A stretch of DNA of 64,000 bases from Flavobacterium sp. 9 (GCF_002754195.1 NZ_PEEU01000001.1:2542001-2606000), one strand, 5' to 3'. Shown: positions 1-9,292, counted from the stretch's first letter. The notes: generated from the letters alone by a model not told the origin. Numbers and translations: made by a program.

Positions 1-132
1 CTTTTGGCTATTAAATCATTCATAGGTTTCTTAACTAAAAATGGTTTTAAAGTTTTTGGCTATTATAGAATAATCGCAGGAATCATTTTATTATTGATTC
101 ACTTTTTCATTCATCCTCTTACGATTATATAA
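1..132 (+). CDS. uppP: Undecaprenyl-diphosphatase, 3' end only
   Basis: The first 43 codons of the window are open and end in TAA. The fragment carries the C-terminal pattern of the UppP/BacA family: a segment AIKSFIGFL, then [14 protein letters not shown], then a hydrophobic helix. UppP recycles undecaprenyl pyrophosphate to the monophosphate carrier lipid for peptidoglycan synthesis and sits in the inner membrane. The stop codon overlaps the truB start as TAATG, so the two are probably co-transcribed and translationally coupled. The start lies outside the window. Identification rests on a short but characteristic tail. Confidence 0.8.
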   Translation, partial: LLAIKSFIGFLTKNGFKVFGYYRIIAGIILLLIHFFIHPLTII

Positions 133-827
133 TGACAACTGAAGAATATTTAGACGGACAAGTTTTATTGATTGACAAACCTTTAAAATGGAGTTCGTTT
201 CAAGCTGTCAATAAATTAAAATACCTTTTGATCAATAAAGTTGGACTTCCAAAAAAGTTCAAAATTGGTCACGCCGGAACTTTAGATCCTTTGGCAACCG
301 GATTATTATTGATTTGTACAGGAAAATTCACCAAAAGAATTTCGGAGCTTCAAGGTCAAGCCAAAGAATATACGGGAACTTTTTATATTGGAGCCACTAC
401 TCCATCTTATGATTTGGAAACTGAAATCGATGAGACTTTTCCAACTTCTCATATTGATGAAGCTTTAATTCACGAAACGGTAAAACAATTTCTAGGCGAA
501 ATTGATCAAAAACCACCTATTTTTTCTGCGATTAAAAAAGATGGCGTTCGTTTATACGAACATGCCCGCGCAGGAGAAACGGTAGAAATTGCAAGCAGAA
601 AAACAACCATTCACGAATTTGAAATTACCCGAATTGCATTACCCGAAATTGATTTCAGAGTAGTTTGCAGTAAAGGAACTTATATTCGTTCTCTGGCTTT
701 TGATTTTGGAAAAGCGATGAATTCAGGTTCGCACTTAACGGTTTTACGCCGAACTAAAATTGGCGATTATGACGTAAAAAATGCGATTGATATTACTTTA
801 TTTGAAGAAAGTCTTAATCTGAAATAA
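132..827 (+). CDS. truB: tRNA pseudouridine(55) synthase TruB
   Basis: 231-residue protein with the TruB signature GHAGTLDPLATGLL at residues 47-60; Asp52 is the expected catalytic nucleophile that attacks U55 in the T loop of tRNAs. A second family block, KGTYIRSLAFDFG, lies near residues 183-196. The length is short for bacterial TruB (many are about 290-310) because the C-terminal PUA extension is missing, which is common in Bacteroidota. The start is fixed by the TAATG overlap with uppP. Cytoplasmic tRNA modification enzyme; identification secure. Confidence 0.97.
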   Translation: MTTEEYLDGQVLLIDKPLKWSSFQAVNKLKYLLINKVGLPKKFKIGHAGTLDPLATGLLLICTGKFTKRISELQGQAKEYTGTFYIGATTPSYDLETEIDETFPTSHIDEALIHETVKQFLGEIDQKPPIFSAIKKDGVRLYEHARAGETVEIASRKTTIHEFEITRIALPEIDFRVVCSKGTYIRSLAFDFGKAMNSGSHLTVLRRTKIGDYDVKNAIDITLFEESLNLK

Positions 828-1204
828 AAAACAGATAGCACATTACAAAATAAGACAATAGTATAATGTGCTCACTTCTTAACTAAAGTAGAGTTATTCC
901 ACACTTGACCCTTTGGAATTAATAGTGAGGTATATTTTTTCCGCCAAACAATAAACCTGAAATAAAATCGTAAAACTTGTCGAATAACTTTTTCATGATA
1001 GTGTATTTTTAATTGTTAGATATTAAATAAACACCAATAAAAAGAGCAAGTCAGATAGTAGATAGTAGAAGTGGGATTATATCAGCAAGTTACAAAATAT
1101 TTATCCCACAGAAAAACATTTTAATACATTTTTTACTGTCAAAACACTTATTTTCAGTCAATTGCCCGAAAAATATAGCGTTTCAACGATTTTTTTTCTA
1201 AAAA
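828..1204. other. Intergenic region between convergent truB and the thioredoxin-like gene
   Basis: This 377-base gap has an inverted repeat just after truB (arms 837-845 and 864-872, AGCACATTA / TAATGTGCT) that could end truB transcription, although no T-tract follows it. On the minus strand it holds a possible 25-codon ORF (919-996, listed separately). The rest is AT-rich and shows no further structure that I can support. Confidence 0.5.
919..996 (-). CDS. Possible 25-residue amphipathic peptide
   Basis: ATG at 996 reads 25 codons to TAA at 919. The peptide begins MKKLFDKFYDF and continues with a hydrophobic stretch ISGLLFGG before a polar end. The alternation of Lys/Asp with aromatic residues would make an amphipathic helix. 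No Shine-Dalgarno is visible, but Flavobacterium genes often lack one. It could be a real small protein or chance; conservation at the amino-acid level in related genomes would decide. Confidence 0.25.
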   Translation of the reverse strand: MKKLFDKFYDFISGLLFGGKNIPHY

Positions 1205-1822
1205 TTATAATCGGTTATATTTGATATTCTCCATTATTTCAACCAATTCTTTCTGAACAGAAACTCCTTTATCTGCCAGATACCATAATTGCAAATCGGT
1301 TTTGATTTTTTCATCAATAACTCCAAATTCTTTTTTATAGTTTGTCATTAATTCAGTAGCTCCTTTTGGTCTTGGTCCCCAATCCGCACGAACAATTCCG
1401 GCTTCTTTACAAATTACGATAAGTTTTGGTATTGCTCTTCCGCCATTCGTTAGATAATGATTCATCAAATCGTCATTCTGGTCGCGAAGTACAATTCTAA
1501 GATCAATCTTTTTATTGGATTCATGCGCCATTTTCTCAAGAATAGGCAGTATTTGAGCAGCGTCTCCGCACCAACCTTCAGATATTACAAGCCAAATATA
1601 ATGATTGTCTAAGTTTTGTAGTTTTGAAATTACCTCTTCAGAAATCTTGATTGTTTTTTCTAACCGATTCATTCTGACTTCATTCAGGCTTGTATAATGC
1701 GTTAAACTTTCAGATTGTTCGTTTCCTGTTGATTTTCCTTCAGACAATAAATCGGTAACTAATTTTCTATATTCTGCATAAGAATAACTGTGGAATAATG
1801 CTTTGGCTACAATACTTTTCAT
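1205..1822 (-). CDS. Thioredoxin family protein
   Basis: 205-residue protein without a signal peptide. The block VISEGWCGDAAQILPILEKM (residues about 79-98) is the thioredoxin-fold region, but the usual CxxC is replaced by WCGDAAQ with a single Cys, so a classical dithiol exchange is unlikely. A long helical N-terminal extension of about 60 residues precedes the fold. This matches a family of thioredoxin-like cytoplasmic proteins widespread in Bacteroidota and Firmicutes, whose substrate is not established. Monocistronic and convergent with truB. Confidence 0.8.
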   Translation of the reverse strand: MKSIVAKALFHSYSYAEYRKLVTDLLSEGKSTGNEQSESLTHYTSLNEVRMNRLEKTIKISEEVISKLQNLDNHYIWLVISEGWCGDAAQILPILEKMAHESNKKIDLRIVLRDQNDDLMNHYLTNGGRAIPKLIVICKEAGIVRADWGPRPKGATELMTNYKKEFGVIDEKIKTDLQLWYLADKGVSVQKELVEIMENIKYNRL

Positions 1823-1983
1823 ACCTGTTTCGTTTTGATTATGATAAATTTACAAATTAAAAGTAAACGCAAGAATGACATTTATCAGATTCAACTGAAA
1901 TAAATTATAAAAGCTTTATTTCCTTAAAAATAAAAGAGCAATTAATTTTTTGTAAACATTATTTTTAAAAATCAGAATATGTC

Positions 1984-1991
1984 TATATTTG
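1984..1991 (+). promoter_or_regulatory. -7 promoter element TATATTTG of pyrH
   Basis: TATATTTG is an exact match to the Bacteroidota -7 consensus TAnnTTTG and lies 22 bases before the pyrH ATG. No well-spaced -33 TTG is obvious. Confidence 0.65.
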
Positions 1992-2013
1992 CACAAATTA
2001 ACGCAACACAAAC

Positions 2014-2721
2014 ATGAAATATAAAAGAATTCTTCTAAAACTTAGCGGCGAAGCCTTAATGGGTGATTTACAATACGGAATTGACCCTAAAAGATTAGCC
2101 GAATATGCTGAAGAAATTAAGCAAATTCACAGTAAAGGAGTAGAAATTGCTATTGTTATTGGAGGAGGAAATATTTTTAGAGGCGTTGCCGGTGCAAGTG
2201 CTGGTATGGATAGAGTACAAGGCGATTATATGGGAATGCTTGCAACCGTAATTAACGGAATGGCTTTACAAGGCGCACTTGAAGACAGAGGAATGAAAAC
2301 GCGTTTACAAACTGCTTTGAAAATGGAATCTATTGCTGAACCATATATTAAAAGAAGAGCAGATCGTCACCTTGAAAAAGGAAGAATCGTAATTTTTGGA
2401 GCCGGAACCGGAAATCCATATTTCACAACTGATACTGCAGCTGTTTTAAGAGGAATCGAAATCAATGCTGATGTAATCCTAAAAGGAACTCGTGTTGATG
2501 GTGTTTACGATTGTGATCCTGAAAAAAATGCTTCGGCAGTAAAATTTGATTTCATTTCGTTTGACGATGTTCTTAAAAAAGGACTTAATGTAATGGATAC
2601 AACTGCTTTCACCCTAAGCCAGGAAAACAAATTGCCAATCGTTGTTTTTGACATGAACAAAATTGGTAACCTTTTGAAAATCTGTGAAGGCGAAAACATA
2701 GGAACAGTAGTTAATGTATAA
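2014..2721 (+). CDS. pyrH: UMP kinase
   Basis: 235 residues, the normal length for bacterial hexameric UMP kinase, which phosphorylates UMP to UDP in the pyrimidine pathway. Visible family blocks: [10 protein letters not shown] (9-18), the glycine-rich [10 protein letters not shown] (about 48-57), and the nucleotide-binding [15 protein letters not shown] near residue 130. It is followed 150 bases later by frr on the same strand, a pairing common in bacteria (pyrH-frr). A TAnnTTTG promoter element lies directly upstream. Identification secure. Confidence 0.98.
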   Translation: MKYKRILLKLSGEALMGDLQYGIDPKRLAEYAEEIKQIHSKGVEIAIVIGGGNIFRGVAGASAGMDRVQGDYMGMLATVINGMALQGALEDRGMKTRLQTALKMESIAEPYIKRRADRHLEKGRIVIFGAGTGNPYFTTDTAAVLRGIEINADVILKGTRVDGVYDCDPEKNASAVKFDFISFDDVLKKGLNVMDTTAFTLSQENKLPIVVFDMNKIGNLLKICEGENIGTVVNV

Positions 2722-2837
2722 ACTGTTTAGATTGTAAGATTTCTCTAAATTTTGACAATCATTTTACATTCAAAAAAAACAAAAAAACATATTAGTTAGT
2801 AAATTAGAGGAATCATTTTTTAAAAACGAATCGTCTA

Positions 2838-2853
2838 TCCCGAAGTTTCGGGA
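2838..2853. repeat. Short palindrome TCCCGAAGTTTCGGGA between pyrH and frr
   Basis: Perfect 7-bp arms (TCCCGAA / TTCGGGA) with a 2-base loop, inside the pyrH-frr spacer and about 20 bases before the frr ATG. The core CCCGA-N-TCGGG recurs in the tRNA-like pseudogene near 9410, so it may be a short dispersed repeat. As RNA it could fold just upstream of the frr start. Confidence 0.6.
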
Positions 2854-2871
2854 CTTAAAAATCTAAAAAAA

Positions 2872-3435
2872 ATGACTGAAGAAATAGAATTTATATTAGA
2901 TAGTACAGAAGAATCAATGAATGGTTCTATTGCGCATTTAGAGAAAGAATTCCTTAATATTCGTGCAGGAAAAGCTTCTCCGGCAATGTTAGGAAGTGTT
3001 TTTGTAGATTACTACGGTTCTGCAACACCACTTTCGCAAGTGTCAAAAATTAGCGTTCCTGATGCAAGAACAATTACTTTACAGCCTTTTGAAAAAAATA
3101 TGCTGCAGGTTATTGAAAAAGCAATTATGATTGCAAACATTGGTTTTAACCCAATGAATAATGGTGATGTAATTATCATCAGTGTTCCGCCTTTGACAGA
3201 AGAACGTCGTAGAGATCTTGCTAAACAAGCAAAATCTGAGGCCGAAGACGCAAAAATTGGTGTTCGTAACGTACGTAAAGATGCGAATACTGATATTAAA
3301 AAATTAGAAAAAGAAGGAACTTCAGAAGATATCTGTAAATCTGCAGAAGAAGAAGTTCAGAACTTAACAAATACTTATATCAAAAAAATTGACGAATTAT
3401 TAGCAGCAAAAGAAGCTGAAATAATGAAAGTATAA
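2872..3435 (+). CDS. frr: Ribosome recycling factor
   Basis: 187 residues, close to the usual 185. Family landmarks: LEKEFLNIRAGKASPAML near the N-terminus, VDYYGSATPLSQVSKISVPDARTI in two consecutive blocks, and the basic helix segment RRRDLAKQAKSEAEDAKIGVRN. RRF splits the post-termination ribosome together with EF-G. It is the second gene after pyrH and is followed by a strong hairpin terminator at 3454-3494. Confidence 0.98.
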   Translation: MTEEIEFILDSTEESMNGSIAHLEKEFLNIRAGKASPAMLGSVFVDYYGSATPLSQVSKISVPDARTITLQPFEKNMLQVIEKAIMIANIGFNPMNNGDVIIISVPPLTEERRRDLAKQAKSEAEDAKIGVRNVRKDANTDIKKLEKEGTSEDICKSAEEEVQNLTNTYIKKIDELLAAKEAEIMKV

Positions 3436-3453
3436 TTTTTGTAACAACAAATT

Positions 3454-3494
3454 AAAAATCCGTTTGGTTAAAATACTACCAGACGGATTTTTTT
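3454..3494 (+). terminator. Rho-independent terminator after frr
   Basis: AAAAATCCGTTTGGT pairs with ACCAGACGGATTTTTTT across a 9-base loop, with one G-U pair, and ends in a run of T. Confidence 0.85.
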
Positions 3495-3554
3495 ATTCTT
3501 ATTTTTGCATACCAAAAATGCATTGTTTTCGTTTTTGAATCTATAATCTCCTTT

Positions 3555-6050
3555 ATGAAACTATTTTGTTTTTTGACTTTGTTCTTTACGCTTAGCATTC
3601 AGGCGCAATTTCAAATAAACGGAATTGTAACGGATTCAAACAATAAGCCTCTTCCTTTTGCTACAATTACAACTTCAGACAACATCAACACAATTACAGA
3701 TGTTGATGGAAAATTTGATTTTAAAATAGCCGAAAAGACAACCACTTTTGCCGTTTCATACATTGGTTTTCAAACAAAAATCATTGCAATTATTGCAAAC
3801 AAAAAATTTTATGCCATCTCGCTTTCTCAAAAAACAGATGATTTAAAAGAAGTTGTTGTTTCTAATGAAAATCCTGCTTTGACGATTATAAAAAAGGTTA
3901 TCGCCAATAAAAACAAAAACAATCCGCAAAAAAGGCTCAATAGTTTTGAATACAAAACCTACAACAAACTTATTGTAACTGCCAATCCGGATTCTATCGA
4001 TGGCAGGATTGATTCGTCTGCAGCTTATAAAGATTTCAATAAAAAAGAAATCAATATCGATTCCTCCGATTATAAGTTTAAAGAAATTATAAGCAAACAG
4101 CATTTATTTCAAACCGAAAAAGTTTCTCAATATCAATTTGGAGATCATAAACTTAAAGAAACTGTTCTGGGAACCAAAATTGCCGGTTTTAAACAGCCTA
4201 TTTATGAAATCATAGCATTCAATTTACAATCAATATCTATTTATGATTCTAAATATGAATTGTTTGAAACCAAGTATGAAAACCCGATTTCTAACAGTGC
4301 AACTTCAAATTACAATTATAAATTACTGGATACTGTAAACATAAAAGGTCGTGAGACTTATATGATTTACTTTAAAAACAAACAAAAAAGAAAATCATCA
4401 GGTTTAGAAGGCGTTTTGTATATCGATCAGGAAAATTTTGCTGTCGCCAAAGCTGTAATGCGAATAAAAGGCGTTCTGGACATTAGCGGAATTCATGAAT
4501 TTGAATATGTCCCAGAAGAAAAAATCTGGTTTCAGAGCAACACAACTTTCAAAATTGTAAAAGGAAAGAATGACGATGATATTAAAATTTTAGGCGGAAC
4601 CATTCAGTTTGACGGTGATGTTGAAGATAATTTTGAACCGAGAAAAAAATCAGCTTCTGATTTTACCTATTTACTTTCTGAAAGTAATAATTTCGACATT
4701 CATTACAACACAACCAATCCTATAAAAAATCCGGCGCTTTATATCGAAATAAAGGACGATGCAAGCAAAAAACCGGAAGAATTCTGGAATACTTACAGAA
4801 AAGAAAGTTTGGACTTAAAAAGCCAAAAAACATACTTATTATTAGACAGTCTTTCTGTTAAGAAGAGAATTGAAAAACGTTTAGGCCTTGGACGAAAAAT
4901 CATCAATGGTTATTTCCCAATTGGACCTGTTGATTTGGATCTGAAAAAAATAATTAGTTACAATAATTACGAAGGTTTTCGTCTTGGTTTAGGCGGAATC
5001 ACAAATGATCGTTTTTCTAAGAGTTTTAGAATCGAAGGATATTCTGCTTACGGAACTAAAGATGGCGAAGTTAAATACAGTATTGGCTCTGGAGTTTTAC
5101 TTGACAAAAGTACCAACACTTGGCTAAACGGATCTTACACAGATGATGTTCGGGAGATTGCGAGTACCGTCTTTGCAGTTGACAAACGTGTCTTTAAAAT
5201 TTACGATCCGCGACCAATCAACATTAGTACTTTTTACCAATATAGTAGCTGGAAAGCAAATGTTCAGACGAAAATTATTCCGAAAACCGAAGCTATTTTA
5301 GAATTATCCCGAACTTTTGTTCAGCCCGAATTTGATTATCTTTTTAATCTAAACGGAAAATTATATTCCAACTATATCATGACTACGGCAATGTTGTCAA
5401 TAGTTTGGGCACCTTTTAGCGATTTCATGCAAACGCCAACAGGAAGAAATGAATCAGAAAAAAGATTTCCAAGATTTACCTTTCAGTACACGCAATCACT
5501 TCCAAATGTTCTGGAAAATGATTTTAACTTTGGCAAAATAGATTTCAAAACCGAGTACGAAAAAAAATATCTAAACGGTCAAAAAACCAGTTTGCTACTT
5601 CAGGGAGGTTACGCAATGGGAGATGTTCCAATTACACATTTATACAACACAATGCCTAATAACCTTACCAAAGAAACCGTTATTCAGCGTATTACTTTTG
5701 CGGGTAGAAACAGTTTTGAAACCATGTATTTTAATGAGTTTTTCTCGAGCCAATATATATTTTTCCAAATAAAACATGGCTTTGACCGAATTACAATATT
5801 CAAAAAAGTACGCCCATCTTTAGTTTTAGTAACCAGAATGGCGTGGGGAAATATGGAAAATCCGCAACAACATGTTGGACCAACCTACAAAACCTTAGAC
5901 AAAGGTTTCTTTGAATCCGGAATTGAATTAAACAAGATTTTCAAAGGTTTTGGTCTCGGCGGATTTTATCGTTATGGTCCAAATCAGCTCTTAAAATTTG
6001 AAGATAATATTGCTGTCAAAATATCTTATGTTCTTGATTTAGGATTGTAA
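3555..6050 (+). CDS. DUF5686 family outer-membrane protein with carboxypeptidase-like N-terminal domain
   Basis: 831 residues. A signal peptide (first about 18 residues, ending SIQAQ) is followed by a CarboxypepD_reg-like beta-sandwich domain at about residues 20-105 (GIVTDSNNKPLPFATI ... VSYIGFQ), the same domain that precedes many Bacteroidota TonB-dependent receptors. The remainder matches the DUF5686 layout, with many aromatic beta-strand segments in the C-terminal half and a C-terminal strand ending in Leu, suggesting an outer-membrane barrel. Function unknown. Monocistronic between the frr terminator and an intergenic repeat. Confidence 0.85.
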   Translation: MKLFCFLTLFFTLSIQAQFQINGIVTDSNNKPLPFATITTSDNINTITDVDGKFDFKIAEKTTTFAVSYIGFQTKIIAIIANKKFYAISLSQKTDDLKEVVVSNENPALTIIKKVIANKNKNNPQKRLNSFEYKTYNKLIVTANPDSIDGRIDSSAAYKDFNKKEINIDSSDYKFKEIISKQHLFQTEKVSQYQFGDHKLKETVLGTKIAGFKQPIYEIIAFNLQSISIYDSKYELFETKYENPISNSATSNYNYKLLDTVNIKGRETYMIYFKNKQKRKSSGLEGVLYIDQENFAVAKAVMRIKGVLDISGIHEFEYVPEEKIWFQSNTTFKIVKGKNDDDIKILGGTIQFDGDVEDNFEPRKKSASDFTYLLSESNNFDIHYNTTNPIKNPALYIEIKDDASKKPEEFWNTYRKESLDLKSQKTYLLLDSLSVKKRIEKRLGLGRKIINGYFPIGPVDLDLKKIISYNNYEGFRLGLGGITNDRFSKSFRIEGYSAYGTKDGEVKYSIGSGVLLDKSTNTWLNGSYTDDVREIASTVFAVDKRVFKIYDPRPINISTFYQYSSWKANVQTKIIPKTEAILELSRTFVQPEFDYLFNLNGKLYSNYIMTTAMLSIVWAPFSDFMQTPTGRNESEKRFPRFTFQYTQSLPNVLENDFNFGKIDFKTEYEKKYLNGQKTSLLLQGGYAMGDVPITHLYNTMPNNLTKETVIQRITFAGRNSFETMYFNEFFSSQYIFFQIKHGFDRITIFKKVRPSLVLVTRMAWGNMENPQQHVGPTYKTLDKGFFESGIELNKIFKGFGLGGFYRYGPNQLLKFEDNIAVKISYVLDLGL

Positions 6051-6136
6051 TATAAATATAACCTTTGTCAAAGTTTAAAACCAAGAGTGTAAGGAACTAT
6101 AAAAGCTTATTTTTCAAAGTTTGTCCGCGTATTTTT

Positions 6137-6238
6137 GTCATTCCGAGGAACGAGGAATCTCCGCAAGAAACTCCTCAGGCAAAATCGCCAATCTTTGTCG
6201 AGCTACTTGCGGAGATTCCTCGTTCCTCGGAATGACAA
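6137..6238. repeat. Inverted-repeat element, copy 1 (32-bp arms)
   Basis: Perfect 32-bp arms at 6137-6168 and 6207-6238 begin TGTCATTCCGAGGAACGAGG. The asymmetric spacer contains CGCCAATCTTTGTCGAGCTA. The same element occurs in the opposite orientation at 33421-33527, so it behaves as a dispersed unit of about 105 bases and not as a simple terminator. Confidence 0.9.
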
Positions 6239-6247
6239 GATTAAGAA

Positions 6248-6280
6248 ACCTTTGTCAAAGTTTAAAACTTTGACAAAGGT
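6248..6280. repeat. Palindrome family built on CTTTGTCAAAGTTT
   Basis: ACCTTTGTCAAAGTTT pairs with AAACTTTGACAAAGGT. A half copy lies at 6060-6080, and further copies at 10393-10425, 18312-18342 and 26233-26264, all intergenic. Confidence 0.9.
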
Positions 6281-6307
6281 GAATAGTAAAGAATTTCTAA
6301 ATTACCA

Positions 6308-7789
6308 TTAGCTTTTTGTAACCTCTTTTTTATCATTAAGCTGAACTTCAGTTTCCATATTACCTCTTATCAAGATTACAGAACTTGATTTTCCGTTACT
6401 AAAATTGATTTTTAACAAGTTTGGATAATCTACAATTTTAAATAATCCATTTTTAAGATACACCAACTCATTATCATTTTTCCCTTTAAAATGTTCCAAT
6501 AACATCGATTCAACATAAAGGCGATTATTCTTTTCTACGATTTTGGTTTCTACTCCTTGTCCATAAAGAAAATCATCGTAAGTCCCAATTAGTTTTTCTT
6601 TTAGATTTGAAGGCATTTCCTGAATTTCCTCATTAGATGTTTTATTATTCCAGTCCATTAACGTCAAAAGCTTTCTTTGAGTGCTCGCCATTACAGGAAA
6701 ACGATTCGGTTTTTCACCATTGGTTAGAAATGCAAAGCCGTTTCCATCTGTCATAGTCGCAAAAACACTTCCTCCAACTCCTGTATTTGAACCATTACAC
6801 ATAAACCATTCGTAATTATTATAACCGAAAGACTTTTGCCATCCGTAACTCCATCCGCCAACCGCATCTTTTAAAGCAGTTACTTCTGTTACTTTTTTGG
6901 CAACATTATGAGAAATCACCTTGTTGTTTTTATTACGAAGAGCATTTTGCATTTCAATAGCAAGTTTAGCTAAATCAGTTGGCGTAGACCACATTCCAGA
7001 TGCTCCAACTTGTGGCGTGATTGGCAAACCTGTTCTAATTACCTTTTCATTTTCATCGTGAACAAGCGCTACATTTGTTGGAAAACCTTTTTCATCAGGC
7101 TGTATCATTGTCGTGTTTTTTAAACCAAGTGGTGAAAAAATATACTGTTTTGCTAATTCCTGGATAGGTTTCTTAAAAGTATCTTCTAATGCCATTTGAA
7201 CAATTACATAACCTCCACCACTATATGACCAACCCGTTCCTGGCGTAAACAAGAATTCAATTTCTTTATCATATCGCGGAATTTGACCTAAAAGACTTTG
7301 TTTTATTGTTGGGATTGTATCACCTTGGTAATAATCTGCAAATCCGCCTTGAGTTGTACCAGCCGTATGATTAAGAAATTGTCTCCAGGTTGGACTATTG
7401 TTTTCGGTAAATTTACTCTTTGGCAAATGCCAGCGTTTTAAATAACCATCGATTGGAGTGTCTAAATTAAGCAATCCTTTCTCTTCAAGTATAAAACAAA
7501 GAAGCGCAGTTATTGGTTTTGAAATCGAAGCTGTAGAAAAAGCAGTATTCTTGTCTATTTTCTCTTTTGAATCTATCGATTTTACACCAAATTGGTTTGA
7601 ATAGACTATTTCGTAGTTTTCGAAAACAACAAGACTAAATCCTGCAAGTTTGTATTTTTCTAGTTGCTTATCAATGTTTAAACTGTCCGTTAGAAAGCTA
7701 TAATCTCTTTCTTTTGATACTGCTTTTTTGTTTGTCTGAGCACTTGCAACGGTTACTATAAGAAGTAATAAATAAATAGTGGTTTTCAT
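6308..7789 (-). CDS. Serine hydrolase, class C beta-lactamase/penicillin-binding family, exported
   Basis: 493 residues with a signal peptide (cleavage after ASAQ near residue 18). The SxxK motif is S88-I-S-K91 in STASISKPITAL; the Tyr motif is in GWSYSGGGYVIVQMAL. The C-terminal part (about 400-493) is an extra beta-rich domain frequent in Bacteroidota members. Proteins of this kind are periplasmic esterases, peptidases or D-Ala-D-Ala enzymes; substrate cannot be read from sequence, so resistance should not be assumed. It is co-oriented with an AraC-type regulator 157 bases upstream, which may control it. Confidence 0.87.
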   Translation of the reverse strand: MKTTIYLLLLIVTVASAQTNKKAVSKERDYSFLTDSLNIDKQLEKYKLAGFSLVVFENYEIVYSNQFGVKSIDSKEKIDKNTAFSTASISKPITALLCFILEEKGLLNLDTPIDGYLKRWHLPKSKFTENNSPTWRQFLNHTAGTTQGGFADYYQGDTIPTIKQSLLGQIPRYDKEIEFLFTPGTGWSYSGGGYVIVQMALEDTFKKPIQELAKQYIFSPLGLKNTTMIQPDEKGFPTNVALVHDENEKVIRTGLPITPQVGASGMWSTPTDLAKLAIEMQNALRNKNNKVISHNVAKKVTEVTALKDAVGGWSYGWQKSFGYNNYEWFMCNGSNTGVGGSVFATMTDGNGFAFLTNGEKPNRFPVMASTQRKLLTLMDWNNKTSNEEIQEMPSNLKEKLIGTYDDFLYGQGVETKIVEKNNRLYVESMLLEHFKGKNDNELVYLKNGLFKIVDYPNLLKINFSNGKSSSVILIRGNMETEVQLNDKKEVTKS

Positions 7790-7945
7790 CGTATCGTAAT
7801 TTTTAGGTTAGTAAATTATTTCGATACAAAGATGTGGGAGAAAGGAAACCTACGCGACCGAATAAAATTAATCGAACGCATTTGTCTATAAAAATAAGTA
7901 CGAGTAATAAAAACTACGAGTACGAATAATTACAAAGTATTGGCT

Positions 7946-9088
7946 TTAAGCACTTTTACGATAAACTGTTGGTGTATCACCTGTATGTTTTTTAAAAGCA
8001 GTATTAAAAGAAGATTTCGAATTAAAACCTACTTCATATAAAATTTCTAAAACGGTCATCTTACTTTTTGTGGAATCTTTTAAAATTTCCATAGCTTCTT
8101 CAATACGATACGTATTCACAAAATCATAAAAATGCTGTTGTAACTTATGATTAATTAAAAGCGATAAATCTCGAACAGGAATTTGGATAGTTGCAGAAAC
8201 ATCCTGAATTGTTAAAGAAGGATCTAGAAACGGCTTTTCTTCAGCCATATATTGTTGCAATTTCAACAACTCTTCAGAATATTCTTTTTCACTTACAGTT
8301 GATTCCTCCTTATTTTTTTCTTCTAAAACAATATCCGAAACCAGTTTTAATTTTGAATCAATACTTCTAAACAAACCAGGATTATTTAATGCTTTAAATA
8401 AATACCAGCAAACAATAAATAGCTGAAATACCAAGAGACCAATTTTTATCCATTCAGAGATATAAGGATAATCAGAGAACTTGAAAACATTTTTTAAAAG
8501 CGCCACTGAATACAAAACAGTTAGTACAACTGTAAACTGAAACAACCAATTATAAGAACTAATACTTGTACCTGCACAATTTTCGAGATATAGTTTCCTG
8601 GCTTTTCTTAAAACCATAAAAACAGCAACGATATAAGCAATTAGCTGAACATGTATAAGAATATGATTGAACTGAATCTCAACCATATTTTGATAATTCT
8701 GAATAAAATTAATTTTAGAAGCTTCATTTACGGCATAAAAACGAGGTATCATAATTGCATTTGCAGTTAAAAATGGAAGCAGATGCAATAAGTGTTTTGG
8801 TTTAAGCTTAAAATCTGAATAACAAACAGATAATACATATAGATAAAAAACAGGAATCTGCAAGAAAGCAAATAAACCTCTTAACATTCCAAAATTAGAA
8901 GGTTTATCAATTATTAAGTCGAATAAAGTTTGACTGGTATCTATTGCGCATAATATTAAAAAAGTCGCAAAAAGATAATTACTTATTTTATGCTTTGTCT
9001 TAACTGCAAACAAAAAAAATGCAAGAAATAATGATATAAACAAGGAAACTACCGTTACAATAACTAATAAATCAATCTTAACATTCAT
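7946..9088 (-). CDS. AraC-family transcriptional regulator with N-terminal membrane domain
   Basis: 380 residues. The first about 225 residues hold seven or so hydrophobic segments. A linker of charged residues (SEKEYSEELLKLQQYMAEEK) then leads to an AraC-type double helix-turn-helix in the last about 100 residues (LTIQDVSATIQIPVRDLSLL ... VGFNSKSSFNTAFKKHTGDT). Membrane-anchored AraC regulators of this design are common in Bacteroidota and are thought to sense an envelope or extracellular signal. The likely target is the serine hydrolase downstream, but that is inference from position. Confidence 0.88.
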   Translation of the reverse strand: MNVKIDLLVIVTVVSLFISLFLAFFLFAVKTKHKISNYLFATFLILCAIDTSQTLFDLIIDKPSNFGMLRGLFAFLQIPVFYLYVLSVCYSDFKLKPKHLLHLLPFLTANAIMIPRFYAVNEASKINFIQNYQNMVEIQFNHILIHVQLIAYIVAVFMVLRKARKLYLENCAGTSISSYNWLFQFTVVLTVLYSVALLKNVFKFSDYPYISEWIKIGLLVFQLFIVCWYLFKALNNPGLFRSIDSKLKLVSDIVLEEKNKEESTVSEKEYSEELLKLQQYMAEEKPFLDPSLTIQDVSATIQIPVRDLSLLINHKLQQHFYDFVNTYRIEEAMEILKDSTKSKMTVLEILYEVGFNSKSSFNTAFKKHTGDTPTVYRKSA

Positions 9089-9246
9089 TATCTTCTTTTT
9101 GGTATTATTTAGGGTTTACAAATAACTATGACGTTCTTAAATGCAAAACAAAGTTGCGATAGTCTATTCAAAAATAACAAAATATTCGTTGGTTATACAA
9201 TTGTATAGTTAAGGATTTAATTTGTTTTTGAGAAAAACAACAAGGC

Positions 9247-9281
9247 ATAAAAAAAGTCTATAAATTAAAATTTATAGACTT
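9247..9281 (-). terminator. Terminator after tRNA-Ala
   Basis: Perfect 13-bp stem AAGTCTATAAATT / AATTTATAGACTT with a 2-base loop. Read on the minus strand it lies just 3' of the tRNA and is followed by a run of seven T. Confidence 0.85.
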
Positions 9282-9292
9282 ACAAATATTTG

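Noticed and set aside
2505..2699. 64-codon minus-strand ORF in pyrH
   Set aside because: Lies wholly in the conserved pyrH gene and has no features of its own.
6308..7789. Beta-lactamase resistance gene
   Set aside because: The fold and SxxK motif are shared with many esterases and peptidases; nothing in the sequence shows beta-lactam hydrolysis.
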